From assembly GCA_963383645.1 (NCBI GenBank), contig OY726559.1, forward strand, positions 117,368,905-117,432,904: a stretch of 64,000 bases of DNA. Reading direction: 5' to 3'. A program made the translations under genes and the position numbers. The notes beneath the pieces were generated by a model. That model was not told the DNA's origin and did no database searches. It saw only the letters and a list, made by a program, of their open reading frames with translations. The stretch comes from Muscardinus avellanarius. Lineage: Eukaryota; Chordata; Mammalia; Rodentia; Gliridae. Below, piece by piece: positions 32,901 through 44,312 of this stretch; the first letter of the stretch is position 1; each line of letters starts with the position of its first letter.

Positions 32901-33295
32901 CTATATAAGTTTTAGAGATATTCCTGAAATCTTGTGTTTTTGCCCCTGGAAACCCCACAGGGCTGACACATCTCTCCATCTCTTCCTTCAATGTTTCAAA
33001 AGGCTAGTTTCATGGGCCCTTGGAACCCTATCCCCGGAGGGAATGTGCCAGCATCTCAACTCTGGGCTAACACAGGTCATCACTTGTTGATGCGTGTGTG
33101 ACAGCTGGTAGGAAGCTGGCTGGGGCTGCTGGCCTGACAGGTGGACCGGCCATTGCCACCCCGCACATTGGTGACAAACCTAAACTATCTCTGGCACGCT
33201 TGTCCTGTTCCTCTCATCTTTCATTAGTGCTTTAGCCTAGTTTATTGGCTTGCTCTGTTCTCATGATTTGGGCAAATTCCCATTTCTATTTATTC
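32901..33295. other. Unique intergenic sequence
   Basis: About 395 bases of non-repeat sequence. I see no gene, RNA motif or splice signal to annotate. Confidence 0.5.
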
Positions 33296-33299
33296 TCCC

Positions 33300-33361
33300 C
33301 GCCCCCTTTGTGATACTGGGCAATGAATCCAGGGGCATTCTACTTCTGAGCTACACCCTTG

Positions 33362-33416
<55 letters not shown>

Positions 33417-33982
33417 CTGTACCAGGGATGGACCTCAGGAGCATTGTACCCCTGAGCTACACCCTCCAGTCCTAGTTTTTGAGTATTTTTATTTTTTGAA
33501 ATAGGTTCTCACTGAGATGCAAAGGACCTCGCTAAGTAGCTGAGGCTGTCCGCGAACCATGATCCTCTGGTCTCCGCCTTCTAAATGCTGGGATTACAAG
33601 TGTGTGCCATCATGCCCGGCTCTTGAAGTATTTCTAAGAAGCTTTTCTCAATGCTGGGGATTGAACCCAGGGGCATTTTGAACAGGTTCTCACTAAGTTG
33701 CAAAGTGCCTCACTAAATAGCTGAAGCTGGCCTTGAACCTGCCATCCTCCTCCTATCTCACCAGCCTCCCAAGTACTGGGATTACAAGGATGCACCAGCA
33801 TACCCAGCTTTTTAAGAAGCTTTTTGTTGTTGTTGTTGTTGGTCTGGGGATGGAACCCAGGGAGGACATTTCACCTCTGAGCTACAACCCCTGCCCTATT
33901 TTTTTTTCCTTCCTTCCTTCCTTCCTTCCTTCCTTCCTTCCTTCCTTCCTTCCTCCCTCCTTCCCTCCCTCCCTCCCTCGCT

Positions 33983-34031
<49 letters not shown>

Positions 34032-34250
34032 TTTCTTTTGTGGTACTGGGAATGGAACCCATGGGCCTTCTGCCTCCGAGCTATACTCTCAGACCTATTT
34101 TTTATTTATTTAGAAATGGGCCTCACTAAGTTGCTGAGAGCCTCACTAAGTAGCTGAGGCTGGCTTTGAACCTGTGTGATCCTCCTGTCTCAGCCTCCCA
34201 AGCGCGGGGATCACAAGCGCGCGCCACCACGCCCGGCCATCCTGCACATT
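33300..34250 (-). repeat. Antisense SINE array with long pyrimidine tracts
   Basis: Minus-orientation units at about 33305-33362, 33420-33625, 33650-33810, 33840-33905 and 34040-34245. They are separated by (CT)n at 33363-33412 and a mixed (TTCC)n-(CCCT)n-(CTTT)n tract at 33906-34039. Confidence 0.88.
33906..34039 (+). repeat. 134-base polypyrimidine tract
   Basis: TTCC units, then CCCT-like units, then CTTT units, almost purely C and T for about 134 bases. It joins the ID half and the 7SL half of neighbouring antisense SINEs. Confidence 0.93.
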
Positions 34251-34319
34251 TTTTATTGCAGGCTGGCCAATCACTGCTCTCTATTAAAGTCCTCAACTAA
34301 GCAATGAAGGAATGAATCT

Positions 34320-34490
34320 CTTTTTCTTTCATCATCCACCTATATTACTGTGTGAATAATAGTAATAGAGAACTGTATAGTCATCTGTGCTCTTTCGATC
34401 TTCACAAAACACCGTAAGGTGTTAAAACTACTGCACCCACTTTGTAGACACAGAGACCAAGGCTGAACGGGTGCCCGTGGAACCTGGAGC
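34320..34490 (+). repeat. Probable MIR-type ancient repeat
   Basis: The pattern CTTCACAAAACACCGTAAGG..., then ACTTTGTAGACACAGAGACCAAGGCTGAA matches the order of MIR ('...TCACAACAACCCTATGAGG...CATTTTACAGATGAGGAAACTGAGG'). Diverged and partial. Confidence 0.6.
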
Positions 34491-34544
34491 TCTGGAGTCC
34501 AAGAGTCTGAGATCAGCCTGGAAAAACCCAGTCTCTAAAAAGAA

Positions 34545-34935
34545 AGCGCTGGACTTGGTGGTGCAAGTCTCCCTATAACCCTAGTACTTGGGAGGCTGAG
34601 ACAGAAGGCACAGGCTCCAGGCCAGCCTCGATAACTTAATGAGACCTGGTTTCAAAATTAAAAGGTACTAAAACTTAATTGGAGGAACTAAATCTAAAAC
34701 ATGATACTGTGGTAGTTTTTTCTGTGTGTAGTACTGGGTGTAGAACCAGGGCATTTACTACCTCTATGCTATACTCCAGACCTATTCTTTTTTGGTTATT
34801 ATTTGGAAACAGGGTCTCACCAAGTTGCTGAGAGGCTCAGTATCTGAGGCTGGCTTTGAACCTGCACGATCCTCCTGTCTCAGCCTCCCAAGTGCAGGGA
34901 TTACAAGCGTGCACTACCTCGCCCAGCTGTGGCAG
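34545..34935. repeat. One sense half and one antisense SINE
   Basis: Sense 7SL-like half at about 34545-34670 and antisense dimer at about 34720-34930. Confidence 0.83.
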
Positions 34936-35352
34936 CAGTTTTAAGTCTTATTTTTACTGTTTATATATTTGAATGCTGCTACACCAGATGATTTTCATCC
35001 CTGAAGTTTTCAGTTTGTTAAACTTGGTTTCCTAGAATAGACTTTTAACTTTCAAAATTCCTTTTTCTTGGTGAAATGGAAATACTAATTTTCCTTGAAT
35101 GAATTTTCACATTTGTAAGTTCTGGGTTTATAATTCAGGTTTGAGCAAGGTGTGGATAACCGAAGAAAATAACTTGCTGGCTATATAGGAAAATGCCGTG
35201 GAAATAATCTATGTATATACTCATGGAAAGGAAAAATTTAATCATTTCTTCTGTTAAGCACTAAACAATATAATGCAACTACTGGTTCTGGAATGTATTT
35301 AATATGTAATACATATGTTTTAATATTTTAATGTTTGTGCATTAACATTTTC
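34936..35352. other. AT-rich unique sequence
   Basis: About 415 bases of AT-rich sequence without SINEs or a recognisable gene. It may be an old L1 or LTR relic. Confidence 0.45.
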
Positions 35353-36985
35353 AATTTTTTTTTTTTTTTTTTTTTGGTGGTACTGGGGTTCCTGGAAGCC
35401 CTTCTACCTCCGGGCTACACTCCCAGACCTATTTTTACATTTTTATTTGGAAACAGGGTCTCCTAAGCCAGCGAGCGCGGCTGGCTTCGAACTTGCGCAA
35501 TCCTCCTGTCTCTGCCTCCCAAGCGCAGGGATTACAAGCGTGCGCCACCACGCCTGGCCATTTTCAATTTTTTTAACCACCTTGCTGCTAAGATTTTTGC
35601 CATCCCATCCCCATTTTTTCCTTTACAATTGAATTTTAAAAAATTTTTTTTTGTTATTCCGGGCGTGGTGGCGCACGCTTGTAATCCCCCACTTGGGAGG
35701 CAGAGACAGGAGGATCGCACTGGTTCGAAGCCAGCCGCGCTGGCTTAAGAGACCCTGTTTCCAAATAAAAATATAAAATAGGTCTGGGAGTGTAGCCCGG
35801 AGGTAGAAGGGTTTTCAGGAACCCCAGTACCACCAAAAAAAAAAAAAAAAAAAAAAAAAATTTGGGAGGATGAAATTGAGGGGCTTTCTACCTCAGAGCT
35901 ATATCCCCAATTCTGCAAATAATACATACATACATACATACATACATACATACATACATACAATGGTGATGAATTGGTCGTGGTGGCACATGCTTGTAAT
36001 CTCAGTACTTGGAGGCTGAGACAGGAGGATCACAGGTTCTGGCCAGCCTCGGCTACTTAGTAAGGCTCTCTGCAACTAAGGCACTGTCTCAAAATAAAGA
36101 ATTAAAAAAAAAAGGCCCGGGGTTGTCGGTCAGATATGGAATGCCCCTGGATTCAATCTCCAGTATCACCACCAAAAAGAAAAAAGAAAAAAGAAAAACC
36201 TATAGTGATGGGGGGGAGGGGAGAAGGGATGGTGCTTGGAAATAGAATGCCCCTGGGTTCAATCCCCAGTACAAAAAATAAATAAATTAAATAAATTAAG
36301 TTAGTGAGGCCAGGGGAAGTGGGAGGAAGGAACAGAAGAGTTTTTTGGTTTTTTTGCTGGGTACTGGGGATGGAACCCAGTGGGATCCTACCTCCGAACT
36401 ACACTATTCTTTCTTTCGTTACTTATTTATTTATATTTTTTTTGGTGGTACTGGGGTTCCTGGAAGCTCTTCTATCTCCGCGCTAGACTCCCAGACCTAT
36501 TTTATACTTTTTATTTGGAAACAGGGTCTCTTAAACCAGCGCGGGTGGCTTCGAACCTGCGCTATCCTCCTGTCTCTGCCTCCCGAGCACGGGGATTACA
36601 ACCATGCGCCACCACGCCCGGCATATTATTCTTTTTTTTTTTTTTTTTTTTTTTTTGTGGTACTAGGGGTGGAACCCAGAGGCTTTCTACCTCCGGGCTA
36701 TACTCCCAGACGTATTTTATATTTTATTTGGAAACAGGGTCTCACTAAATAGCTGAGGCTGGCTGGGAACCTGTGCGATCCTCCTGTCTCAGCCTCCCAA
36801 GCGCGGGGATTACAAACATGCGCCACCACGCCCGGCTGGCATATTATTCTTTATTTTGCAACAGTCTCACTGAGTTGCAAAGGGCCTCGCTAAGTAGTAA
36901 CTGAGGCTGGCCTCCAACCCTGATCCTCCTGTCTCAGTCTCCCAAATGCTGGGATTACAAGCGTGGGCTACAACGCCCGGCTGGC
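35353..36985. repeat. SINE cluster upstream of PI4KB
   Basis: Antisense at about 35355-35565 (flanked by CATTTTCAATTTTT at 35345-35358 and 35558-35571, a clear target duplication). Sense at about 35658-35860 with a 28-base poly-A. ID-like antisense fragment at 35870-35915. (ATAC)n at 35926-35962. Sense at about 35975-36165 and 36220-36275. Antisense at about 36360-36410, 36440-36625, 36635-36835 and 36845-36985. Confidence 0.87.
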
Positions 36986-36989
36986 AACA

Positions 36990-37560
36990 GAGAGAAGGTG
37001 GCCAGGACGGTAGCATCAGCGGCCTGGGCTTAAATAAGTAACCTCAGTGGGGAAGGGGAGAGGGCTTTTAATCAACAGTGCTAATCCACAAACACAACCA
37101 ACGCCAGAGGCCCACTCGCAGATCCGTCCTGCATGGTCTTGTTTGGAAGAAGGGGGTGTGTCCTGAGTGTCATTTCACTCACCTCTCCCAACCTGGCTCT
37201 GTCCGGCCCCTCGGGGGAGGGTTCGGGTCCCGGTGCTGGAGGCCGAGGCGACGCGGTGGGAGCGCCCATCCCCGGTGGGAGCGCCCATCCCCGCAGCGAT
37301 AAAGGACCAAATCTGGGCCAGTCCTTAAAGATGCGCAGGGAAGGGCCGTGAGGGCGACTACCTTCCTCGCCGGCCCTCTCTTTTTCTCTTCTCCTTTCTG
37401 GTCCCCCAGCATCCGTCCCAGGGTCTCATTTACTAAGGGGGTCCTGTACAGTAGGCGGAGGGGGGAGTAGGAGAACCACGGATTGCAATCGCAGTCATTT
37501 GCATATAATTTGCATGCTACCCTATTGATGGAAGGACGCAATCTGTCAGTAGTTCTCTAA
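36990..37560. promoter_or_regulatory. Unique region upstream of PI4KB with tandem octamers and a 19-bp repeat
   Basis: A perfect 19-base direct tandem lies at 37255-37273 and 37274-37292 (GGTGGGAGCGCCCATCCCC). Two ATTTGCAT octamers lie at 37497-37504 and 37508-37515. No exon is assigned. Position just upstream of the PI4KB island suggests regulatory sequence. Confidence 0.55.
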
Positions 37561-37739
37561 CAGGCCGCCCACGCTCGCCAGCCCGCCCCGCCACTTAGCC
37601 AGCAACTTTTACTTCCCTTTGGGCCGCTCCCCGCGTCTCGAGCCCGCCTCCGAGCGCCGGCCCCGCCCCCAGCGTAAGCCCCGCCCCTTCCATTTCTGAG
37701 CAGGCACGACCGGGGCAGCTCTCCCGACTGCGTAGGCGA

Positions 37740-38077
37740 CTATGGGCGCTGAGGGGTCCTGACCGCCGGGGAGGCAGGGCAGCCAAGCTCAGGCTTGTCA
37801 GGGCTCGGGCTCCGGAGGAGAGCCTTCCCCGAGGCCGGCGGGGGCTCTCAGCGCCGGGCCCGAGCCGCGCGGCCGGGTCCCCCCCCACCCCGAGGCGGCG
37901 CGAAGGCCCCTCAGGCAGCGCCGCGGGCAGCCCGCAGCCGGGGCCTGGTGCAGCCGCCGCGGCCGCTGTCAGGGAGGCGCAGGCGGCCCATGGAGCCCGC
38001 GAGCGGCCGCTGCTGCTGAGGCGGCGGTGTCGGCAGCCGGACCCCGACCGCCTGCACCCCCCGCGGGGCCCCCGGAG
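37740..38077 (+). other. PI4KB: PI4KB noncoding exon 1 (5' end approximate)
   Basis: The 3' boundary is set by CCGGAG|GTAAGC after 38077, a near-consensus donor. It would splice to the acceptor at 51279 across a 13.2-kb intron. The exon contains a short upstream ORF at 37990-38019. Confidence 0.65.
37990..38019 (+). other. Upstream ORF in the PI4KB leader (9 codons plus stop)
   Basis: ATG GAG ... TGC TGC TGA encodes MEPASGRCC within exon 1. The start has G at +4 but C at -3. It ends before the exon 1 donor, so it would be translated, if at all, ahead of the PI4KB frame and could lower its translation. Confidence 0.55.
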
Positions 38078-39890
38078 GTAAGCCAGCCCCGTGCCCAAGC
38101 CCTGCCGGGGAGCCCGGCCCGCCCCAGGGCTGCCGGGGGGCAGCTGCGCCCCCGGCCCGCTCGCCCTCCCGCCCGGGCTGCCCTGCCCTGGGCTTTCTCT
38201 CCGGTCGAGCTCCTCCCTCTGCCCCGGGGGTTCCCTCCCCCCTCCCCCCGATTGCCGCGCTCCCGAATTATTGTATTTTTAAAAGTCATGAATCCTGTCC
38301 GCCTTCAACTCCTTCCGTAATGTCCAACCTTGTTCGTCCTTCCTCGCCGTCGGAGCGTCAGCCCCAAGCCTTTCCCCGGGCTCCGTCTCTGTCCCTTTTC
38401 CTATTTCGCCCCACTCCTCCGAGGTGTGCGCAACCTCGGCGCTCAAGTTCCCATTTCCCCGAGCGTGCCCCTCTCTTCCTCGGTTGCTTCTGATTCCATT
38501 ACCTCACCGTCACCCACCCGCTCTGCCCCCCTCTCCTTAAGGGGCCTCGGCCCCTAGTCATCATTCCCAAAGCACCATTTACGTTCTACTTTGACCTTAG
38601 CCCTCACCCTTCTCTGGGCTGCTGCACGATCCCTGTATCTATCTCTGACTTCCCTTTGCCCCCTCTGAATCCTTCAGCCCTCTGGAGATTTGTTTCTGTA
38701 ACCGAGAGATCTGCCAGGACCCTTTCCCCTCCAGGATTTCCGACTTTGACACCTCCCCCTAGTTTGAAATATTTTGCCTATCCTTGTGTCCCTTGGTCCT
38801 GTCTCCCCTGTGATCTTTCTGTGTTCTCTGTCACGCTCTTTATCACCACGTGCCACTTATTTCAGGATCATCTAAACTTTGAACTGAGAAGAAAATGTGT
38901 TGGGAGGAGGGGGAGCCTCAGCTGTCTCAGGCTTTTCTGGACAGAAGGGTGTTTCTGAAGGATGGAGCAAGTTTTGAAGAAGTTCCTATCAGATTACACT
39001 TTGTTGACTACTCAGGAGCAGCCACTAGGAGGGATGAACCAGGCCTGCGTGGAAACTGAGTGAGGTTGTGAGAAATTTTGTTTCAGATTATTTCTTTTGG
39101 GGCTTGTGTGTTAAACAGATCACAGAAGTGTCTTCCTACCCCTGTCCAGATCTGAGAGGAATCAGTTTACAGACTGTGGCTTATTTAGAATAGTTTTGGT
39201 TGATTTCCTAAGAGCTCCCCTCTGGTGGGGATGGGGGATAACTGGGAAAAGGAACCTGAGACAAAGGAAAGAGGTTGTACATTCAGAATCAGGACCCCTG
39301 GGTCCAGCATGTGGTTTATGTGACCTTTTAATGGTCTTTTTGGGAAAATGGCCACTGGATAGGCATCAGTGGAGTAGTAGGCTGATAGCAGGAAGTGGGT
39401 TGGGGGAAGAATTGGACTTGGTTTATTTGTTTACAAAACATTGTGGGTTCTCAGACAAAAGGTATTTATTAGTAGTGGTTTTGCGATCTTGAGAATTTTC
39501 CTTCTTCTCAATCCTCCAGTTGAATCTTCATAATCTGTAGCCATGAGTCAGTTTGAAACCCACGCTCCTGGCCCTTAGTACGTTAGGTCGCTGACCACCT
39601 GTGTCTGTTCCTCCCATACCTAATCCATAACTGCAGATTCTGTGGGCAGAGAGTGTGTTTGTGGGAAAGCCCTTTCAAGAAGCTGACTGAGAAAGTGAAC
39701 GTGGAGTGAGCTGGGCCTTTGTATAAACTAGTTGCTGTCTGTGTGTCTTCTCTTCACCTGTGATGGTGAAGAGGGCAGGTGAAGTTCCATCCATCTTTGA
39801 CTGTATCCCTGTTTGGATGTTGTTATGCCATCTCATCCCACTTCTTTCCCCTTGTAGTGAACCAGAGTATATGTTGCTCATAATCTCTAT
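38078..39890. other. PI4KB: Repeat-free start of PI4KB intron 1
   Basis: About 1.8 kb without SINEs, unlike the rest of the intron. Apart from the candidate alternative exon at 38866-39067 no feature is assigned. Low repeat content next to a promoter often marks regulatory sequence. Confidence 0.5.
38866..39067 (+). other. PI4KB: Candidate PI4KB alternative 5' exon, expected ATG replaced by GTG
   Basis: Acceptor-like CACTTATTTCAG ends at 38865 and donor GAGGTT|GTGAGA follows 39067. Joined to the exon at 51280 the last codons read GTG AGG TTC TTG GAA GCT CGA, i.e. V-R-F-L-E-A-R in frame with PI4KB. I recall a human 828-aa PI4KB form starting MRFLEAR, so this looks like its exon, but the start codon is GTG here and TGA lies directly upstream (39057-39059). 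If used, it is a noncoding leader or starts at the ordinary ATG. Confidence 0.5.
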
Positions 39891-40535
39891 CCCTTTTTGT
39901 GGTACCGAGGATTGAACCCAAGGGGTACTCTACCGCTGAGCTACACTTCCAGCCCTCTTTATTAATTTATTTTTTGGAGACAGGATCTCACTAAGTTGCC
40001 CAGGCTGGCCTCAAATTTTTTGATCCTCAGCCGGGCGTGGTGGCGCACGCTTGTAATCCCAGCATTCGGGAGGCTGAGACTGGAGGATCACGGTTCGTGG
40101 ACAGCCTCAGCTACTTAGTGAGGCCCTTTGCAACTCAGTGAGACCCTGTTTCAAAATAAAGAATAAAAAATTGGGCGGGGGTTGTAGCTCAGAGGTCAGA
40201 TGCCTCTGGGTTCCATCCCCAGACCCGCAAAAAAAAAAAAAAAGAAAAGAAAAAAAATATATATATATATTTTTTGGTACTGGGTTCCTAGAAGCCCTTC
40301 TACCGCCGGGCTACACTCCCAGACCTATTTTTATCTTTTTATTTGGAAACAGGGTCTCTTAAACCAGCGCAGCTGGCTTTGAACCTGCGTGATCCTCCTG
40401 TCTCTGCCTCCCAAGCGCGGGGATTACAAGCGTGCGCCACCACGCCCGGCGAAAAAAAAATATTTTTTGATCCTCCTGTCTCAGCCTCTTACCTACTAGA
40501 ATTACAGGTGTGTGCCAGCACACCTGTCTTCATAA
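39890..40535. repeat. SINE cluster in PI4KB intron 1
   Basis: An antisense copy (about 39893-40028 and 40463-40530) is interrupted by a sense copy (about 40030-40245) and an antisense copy (about 40268-40452). TTTTTTGATCCTC occurs at 40015-40027 and 40465-40477, consistent with a target-site duplication around the whole inserted pair. Confidence 0.85.
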
Positions 40536-41235
40536 TTCCTCTTCTAGGAGAAGCTTCTCTCCTTGGAAGTACCCTCAGCCAGAAACCATATTTTCCCTAG
40601 TTTTCTTCTTGGATGGGTCCACAGTGCATGCGAGCAGGTTTGCTGAACGCCATCCAAAGAAGCAAATTGGGGTTCTTTGATTTGTGGAAGAGTTTTAGGA
40701 GGATCCTTTTAATTACTGGCATGAGACAAGAGAGGGCCTATCCCAAGTGCATTCGGGACTTGGAGTGGAGAGTCATAGTTCAGAGAAAGGCAAGCATACG
40801 TACAGTTCGCGTTTTTGCCATCTGTCTGTTTCATCAGGGGCTCCCAGAGCTGGCTTGGGCTGTCTGGCTGGAATCTGCTTATACCAGCTCCAGGCCCTGC
40901 ACAGACCTCTCAGCCTGATTCAATATTGACTTAACTGCCTGAGACCGCTTCCCTCCCTCCCTAGCCTTCTGCTGTGGCTCGGGAATGCCCTCTCCCCTGA
41001 TGCCACCTCCTCCAGGGCCTTGGGCACGCATTTACCTGTTTCCTGACAGAGCTTGAGCCTGCTTGACCGCTCAGCCCTGAGTTTCTACAAGCAAACTTAT
41101 CCTCCATCTTTACCAATGAGCTCAAAGAGGGAAGATGAGTTGAAACCTCCTTAAGGAAAGGTTTGAGCCAGGTACACCCCAGTAACCTTGACTCAGGACC
41201 TCTTCCCCTCAAGAAATAGCCCATAGAGAATGGGC
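40536..41235. other. Unique intron sequence
   Basis: About 700 bases without SINEs or a recognisable gene. Open frames here are short and without known motifs. Confidence 0.5.
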
Positions 41236-41239
41236 TGGG

Positions 41240-41580
41240 ATAGGGGTGGCAGCATATACCTGTAATCCCAGAACTCGGGAGGCTGAGATAGGAGGATCGC
41301 AGGTTTGAGGCCAGCCTCAGCGACTTAGACCATTTCAAAATAAACAAACAAACAAACAAACTAGGGCTGAAGGTATAGTTCAGAGGTAGACAGCTTTTGG
41401 GTTTGAGTCAGTCATGGTGGGGCTCACCTGTAGTCCCAGTATTTGAGAGGCCAAGACAAGGAGGATTGCAGGTTCCAGGCCAGGTTCACAACATAGTGAG
41501 ACCCTGAGGGCTGGGGGTGTAACTCAGAGGTAGAACACCTATGATTCAATCCCCAGTACCATTTACAAAAAAATAAAAGG
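41240..41580 (+). repeat. Sense SINEs in PI4KB intron 1
   Basis: Diverged sense copies at about 41240-41395 (AAAC-rich linker) and 41405-41575. Confidence 0.82.
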
Positions 41581-41799
41581 TTTGAGTTAGACCTTAAGAG
41601 GAGGAACTCCTCGATAGCAGAAGAGGCAGCCTATGGTAGTAGGAGTCCCTTTTGTAGAGCAGCTTGTTTTAAAATTATAAAGTAATGCCTGCAACATGGA
41701 AAGAAACCCAGTGGTGCTGTAATAATTTGTGATGAAAACCAAAACCTAACAGCTCCTTTCCCTCTCTTTCTCTATCTAAACTCTTACTCCCTGAGACTT

Positions 41800-42114
41800 A
41801 ACTTTTTTTTTTTTTTTTTTTTTGCAGTACTAGGGATGGTACACAGGGGCATTCTACCTCCAAGCTATACCCCCAGCCCTATTTTTTAGTCTTTTTATTT
41901 TTCTTTTAAACAGGGTCTCACTGAGTTGCAAAGGGCCTTGCTAAGTAGCTGAGGCTGTTCGTGAACCGCCATCCTCCAGTCTCAGCCTCCTGGATGCCAG
42001 GATTACGTGCATCACCACGCTTGGCACTTTTTCTTTTTTAAAACCAAGCATTCAACCCAGGGGCATTTTATCTGAGCCACACCCCCAGCCCCTTTTATCT
42101 TTTTATTTATTTTC

Positions 42115-42157
<43 letters not shown>

Positions 42158-43620
42158 GTGTGTGTGTGTGTGTGTGTGGTACTAGGGATTAAATTTAGGG
42201 GTATTCTACTTCTGAGCGACACCCTCAGCCCTTTTTTATTGTTTATTTATATTTTTGTGGTACTAGGGGTGGAACCCAAGGGGGTTCTACCTCTGAGCTA
42301 CACCCCCAGCCCAATATTTTTATTCTTTATTTTGAAACAGGGTCTCACTAAGTAGCTGATATTGTCCTAAACTGTGATCCTCCTATCTCAGCCTCTCAAA
42401 TGCTGAGATTACAAGCATGCACCACCACACCCGGCTTTTATTTTGAAACAAGGTCTCACTAAGTTGCAGAGGGTCTCATGTTGTTGAGGCTGGCTACAAG
42501 CCTGCCAGCCTTCTGTCTCAGCCTCCCAAGTACTGGAATTACAAACTTGTGCCACCACACTGGGCTTATTTTTTGTATCAAAACAGGATCTTGCAAGGGA
42601 GCTGAGGGTCTCACAAAATTGCTGAAGCTATCCTAGAACCTGAGACAAGAGTCTCAGCCACCCAGGTATGGGATTACAGGCGCGTGCATGCCACCACACC
42701 CAGCTGAGAGTTAACTTCTGTAATTATGTCAGTGTTTAGTTCTGAAGCTTAGCACCATAGCTTAAAATGTTTTTTTTGTTTTTTGTTTTTTTTTTTTGCG
42801 GTACTGGGCATGGAACCCAGGGGCATTCTACCTCCGAGCTATACCCCTAGCTCTACTTTTTATTCTTTGCAAAGGGCCTCACTGAGTAGCTGAGGCTGTC
42901 CTCAAACCATGACCCTCCTGTCTCAGCCTCCCAAATGCTGGGATTACAAACGTGGGCCACCATACCCAGTTATTTTTTGATTTGTTAATTGTTGCAGATT
43001 GTTACTTTTTTAACTTTAGAGCACTATACTTCTTGTTTACCTAATTATGCCATTTTTTAATTTCTTCTATTTGACACTTGTGTAACTTTAAATAGTATAC
43101 TTTGAGTCTTTCTTTTCCATTAACTTTTTTGGATGCATGATACTGGGGATCAAACACAGGTACCTCCTTCACGCTAGGTAAACATTCTACCACTGAGATA
43201 ATACATCTCTAGCACTCTTTTCCGATAACTTTAATTAGTGCATGAGTGTGTGCAAGTGTGTGTGTGTGTTTCTGGGGCTTGAACCCAAGGGAGCTCTACC
43301 ACTGAGCTATGCCCCAGCCAGCCCTTTTTTAAATTTTGAAACAGGTGTTACTAACTTGCTTAGATGGACCTTAAACTTGCAATCCTCCTTCCTCAGCCTC
43401 CAGAGAAGCTAGGATTACAGGTATGCACCACTGTACTTGGTTTCCATTAACTTTATTTATTTATTATTCATTTATTTATTTATTGTGGTACTACTGGGGA
43501 TGGAATCTGGAGGCATTCTACTTCCCAGCTACACCCCAGCCCTATTTTTTATTCTCTATTTTTTATTCTCTATTTCTCGCTGAGTTGCAAAGGGCCTCAC
43601 TAAGTACCCTATTTTTCCAC
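41800..43620 (-). repeat. Antisense SINE array in PI4KB intron 1
   Basis: Minus-orientation units at about 41803-42025, 42045-42100, 42175-42235, 42255-42435, 42440-42570, 42575-42705, 42780-42970, 43135-43215, 43265-43440 and 43480-43605. (TTA)n at 42116-42157 runs into (TG)n at 42158-42178. About 160 unique bases lie at 42975-43134. Confidence 0.87.
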
Positions 43621-43669
43621 CTCTCATGAGCCACCTGAAAGAATCCCTTCAAAGGAGAGGAGAGGCAGG

Positions 43670-44312
43670 CATGGTGGCTTGTGTCTGTAATCACAGCTAC
43701 TTAGCAGTCTGAGGCAGGGAGACTGTATATTGGAGCCACCAGCATGAGCAATTTAGCAAATCCTTGTTTCAAAATGAAAAGCAAAAAGATTGGGGGTGTA
43801 GCTTAGTGGTAGAGCACCCTGGCTTTAACCCTCATTACTGAAATAAATAAATGAATGGAAGAAGAAAATTGAGCTTGCCTCTTGCTTGGAGGAAGAGTAC
43901 TAGATAAGATGATCTCTTAAAAACCATTCTAGCTGGGCGTGGTGGCGCATGCTTGTAATCCCTGCACTTGGGAGGCGGAGACAGGAGGATTGCGCAGGTT
44001 CGAAGCCAGCCTCTCTAGCTTAAGAGACCCTGTTTTCAAATAAAAATATAAAAATAGGTCTGGGAGTGGAACCCCAGTACCACCAAAAAAAAAAAAAGAA
44101 TTCTAAGCCAGGCATGGTGGTGCATGCTTATAATCCCAATACTTTGGAGGCTGAGACAGGAAGACTATAGGTTTGAGGACAGCCTCAGAGCTCCTTAGGC
44201 CTTCTGCAATTTAGTGAGACCCTGTTTCAAAATAAAAGAATAAACTATAGGGCTGGAGGTAGAATGCCCCGGGTTCCACCCCTAGTACTGAAAAAAAAAA
44301 AAAAAAAAAAAG
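43670..44312 (+). repeat. Sense SINEs in PI4KB intron 1
   Basis: Sense copies at about 43672-43850, 43932-44085 (ID half shortened) and 44108-44312 with a 21-base poly-A. Confidence 0.86.

Larger units (their letters stand above)
37560..38260 (+). promoter_or_regulatory. PI4KB: PI4KB CpG-island promoter
   Basis: Very CpG- and GC-rich sequence with no TATA box. Several GC boxes (CCGCCCC type) lie at about 37580-37690. It ends in a noncoding first exon with a strong donor at 38078. Transcription probably starts at about 37700-37800 (inferred). Confidence 0.8.

Noticed and set aside
37255..37292. CRISPR-like direct repeats
   Set aside because: Only two adjacent units without spacers, in a mammalian genome.
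37497..37515. Octamers as the distal element of an snRNA-type gene
   Set aside because: I saw no proximal sequence element, T-run terminator or recognisable small RNA at the expected distance on either strand.
37595..38098. 167-codon open frame antisense to PI4KB exon 1
   Set aside because: CpG-island sequence lacks stop codons by composition; no known motif or splice context supports it.
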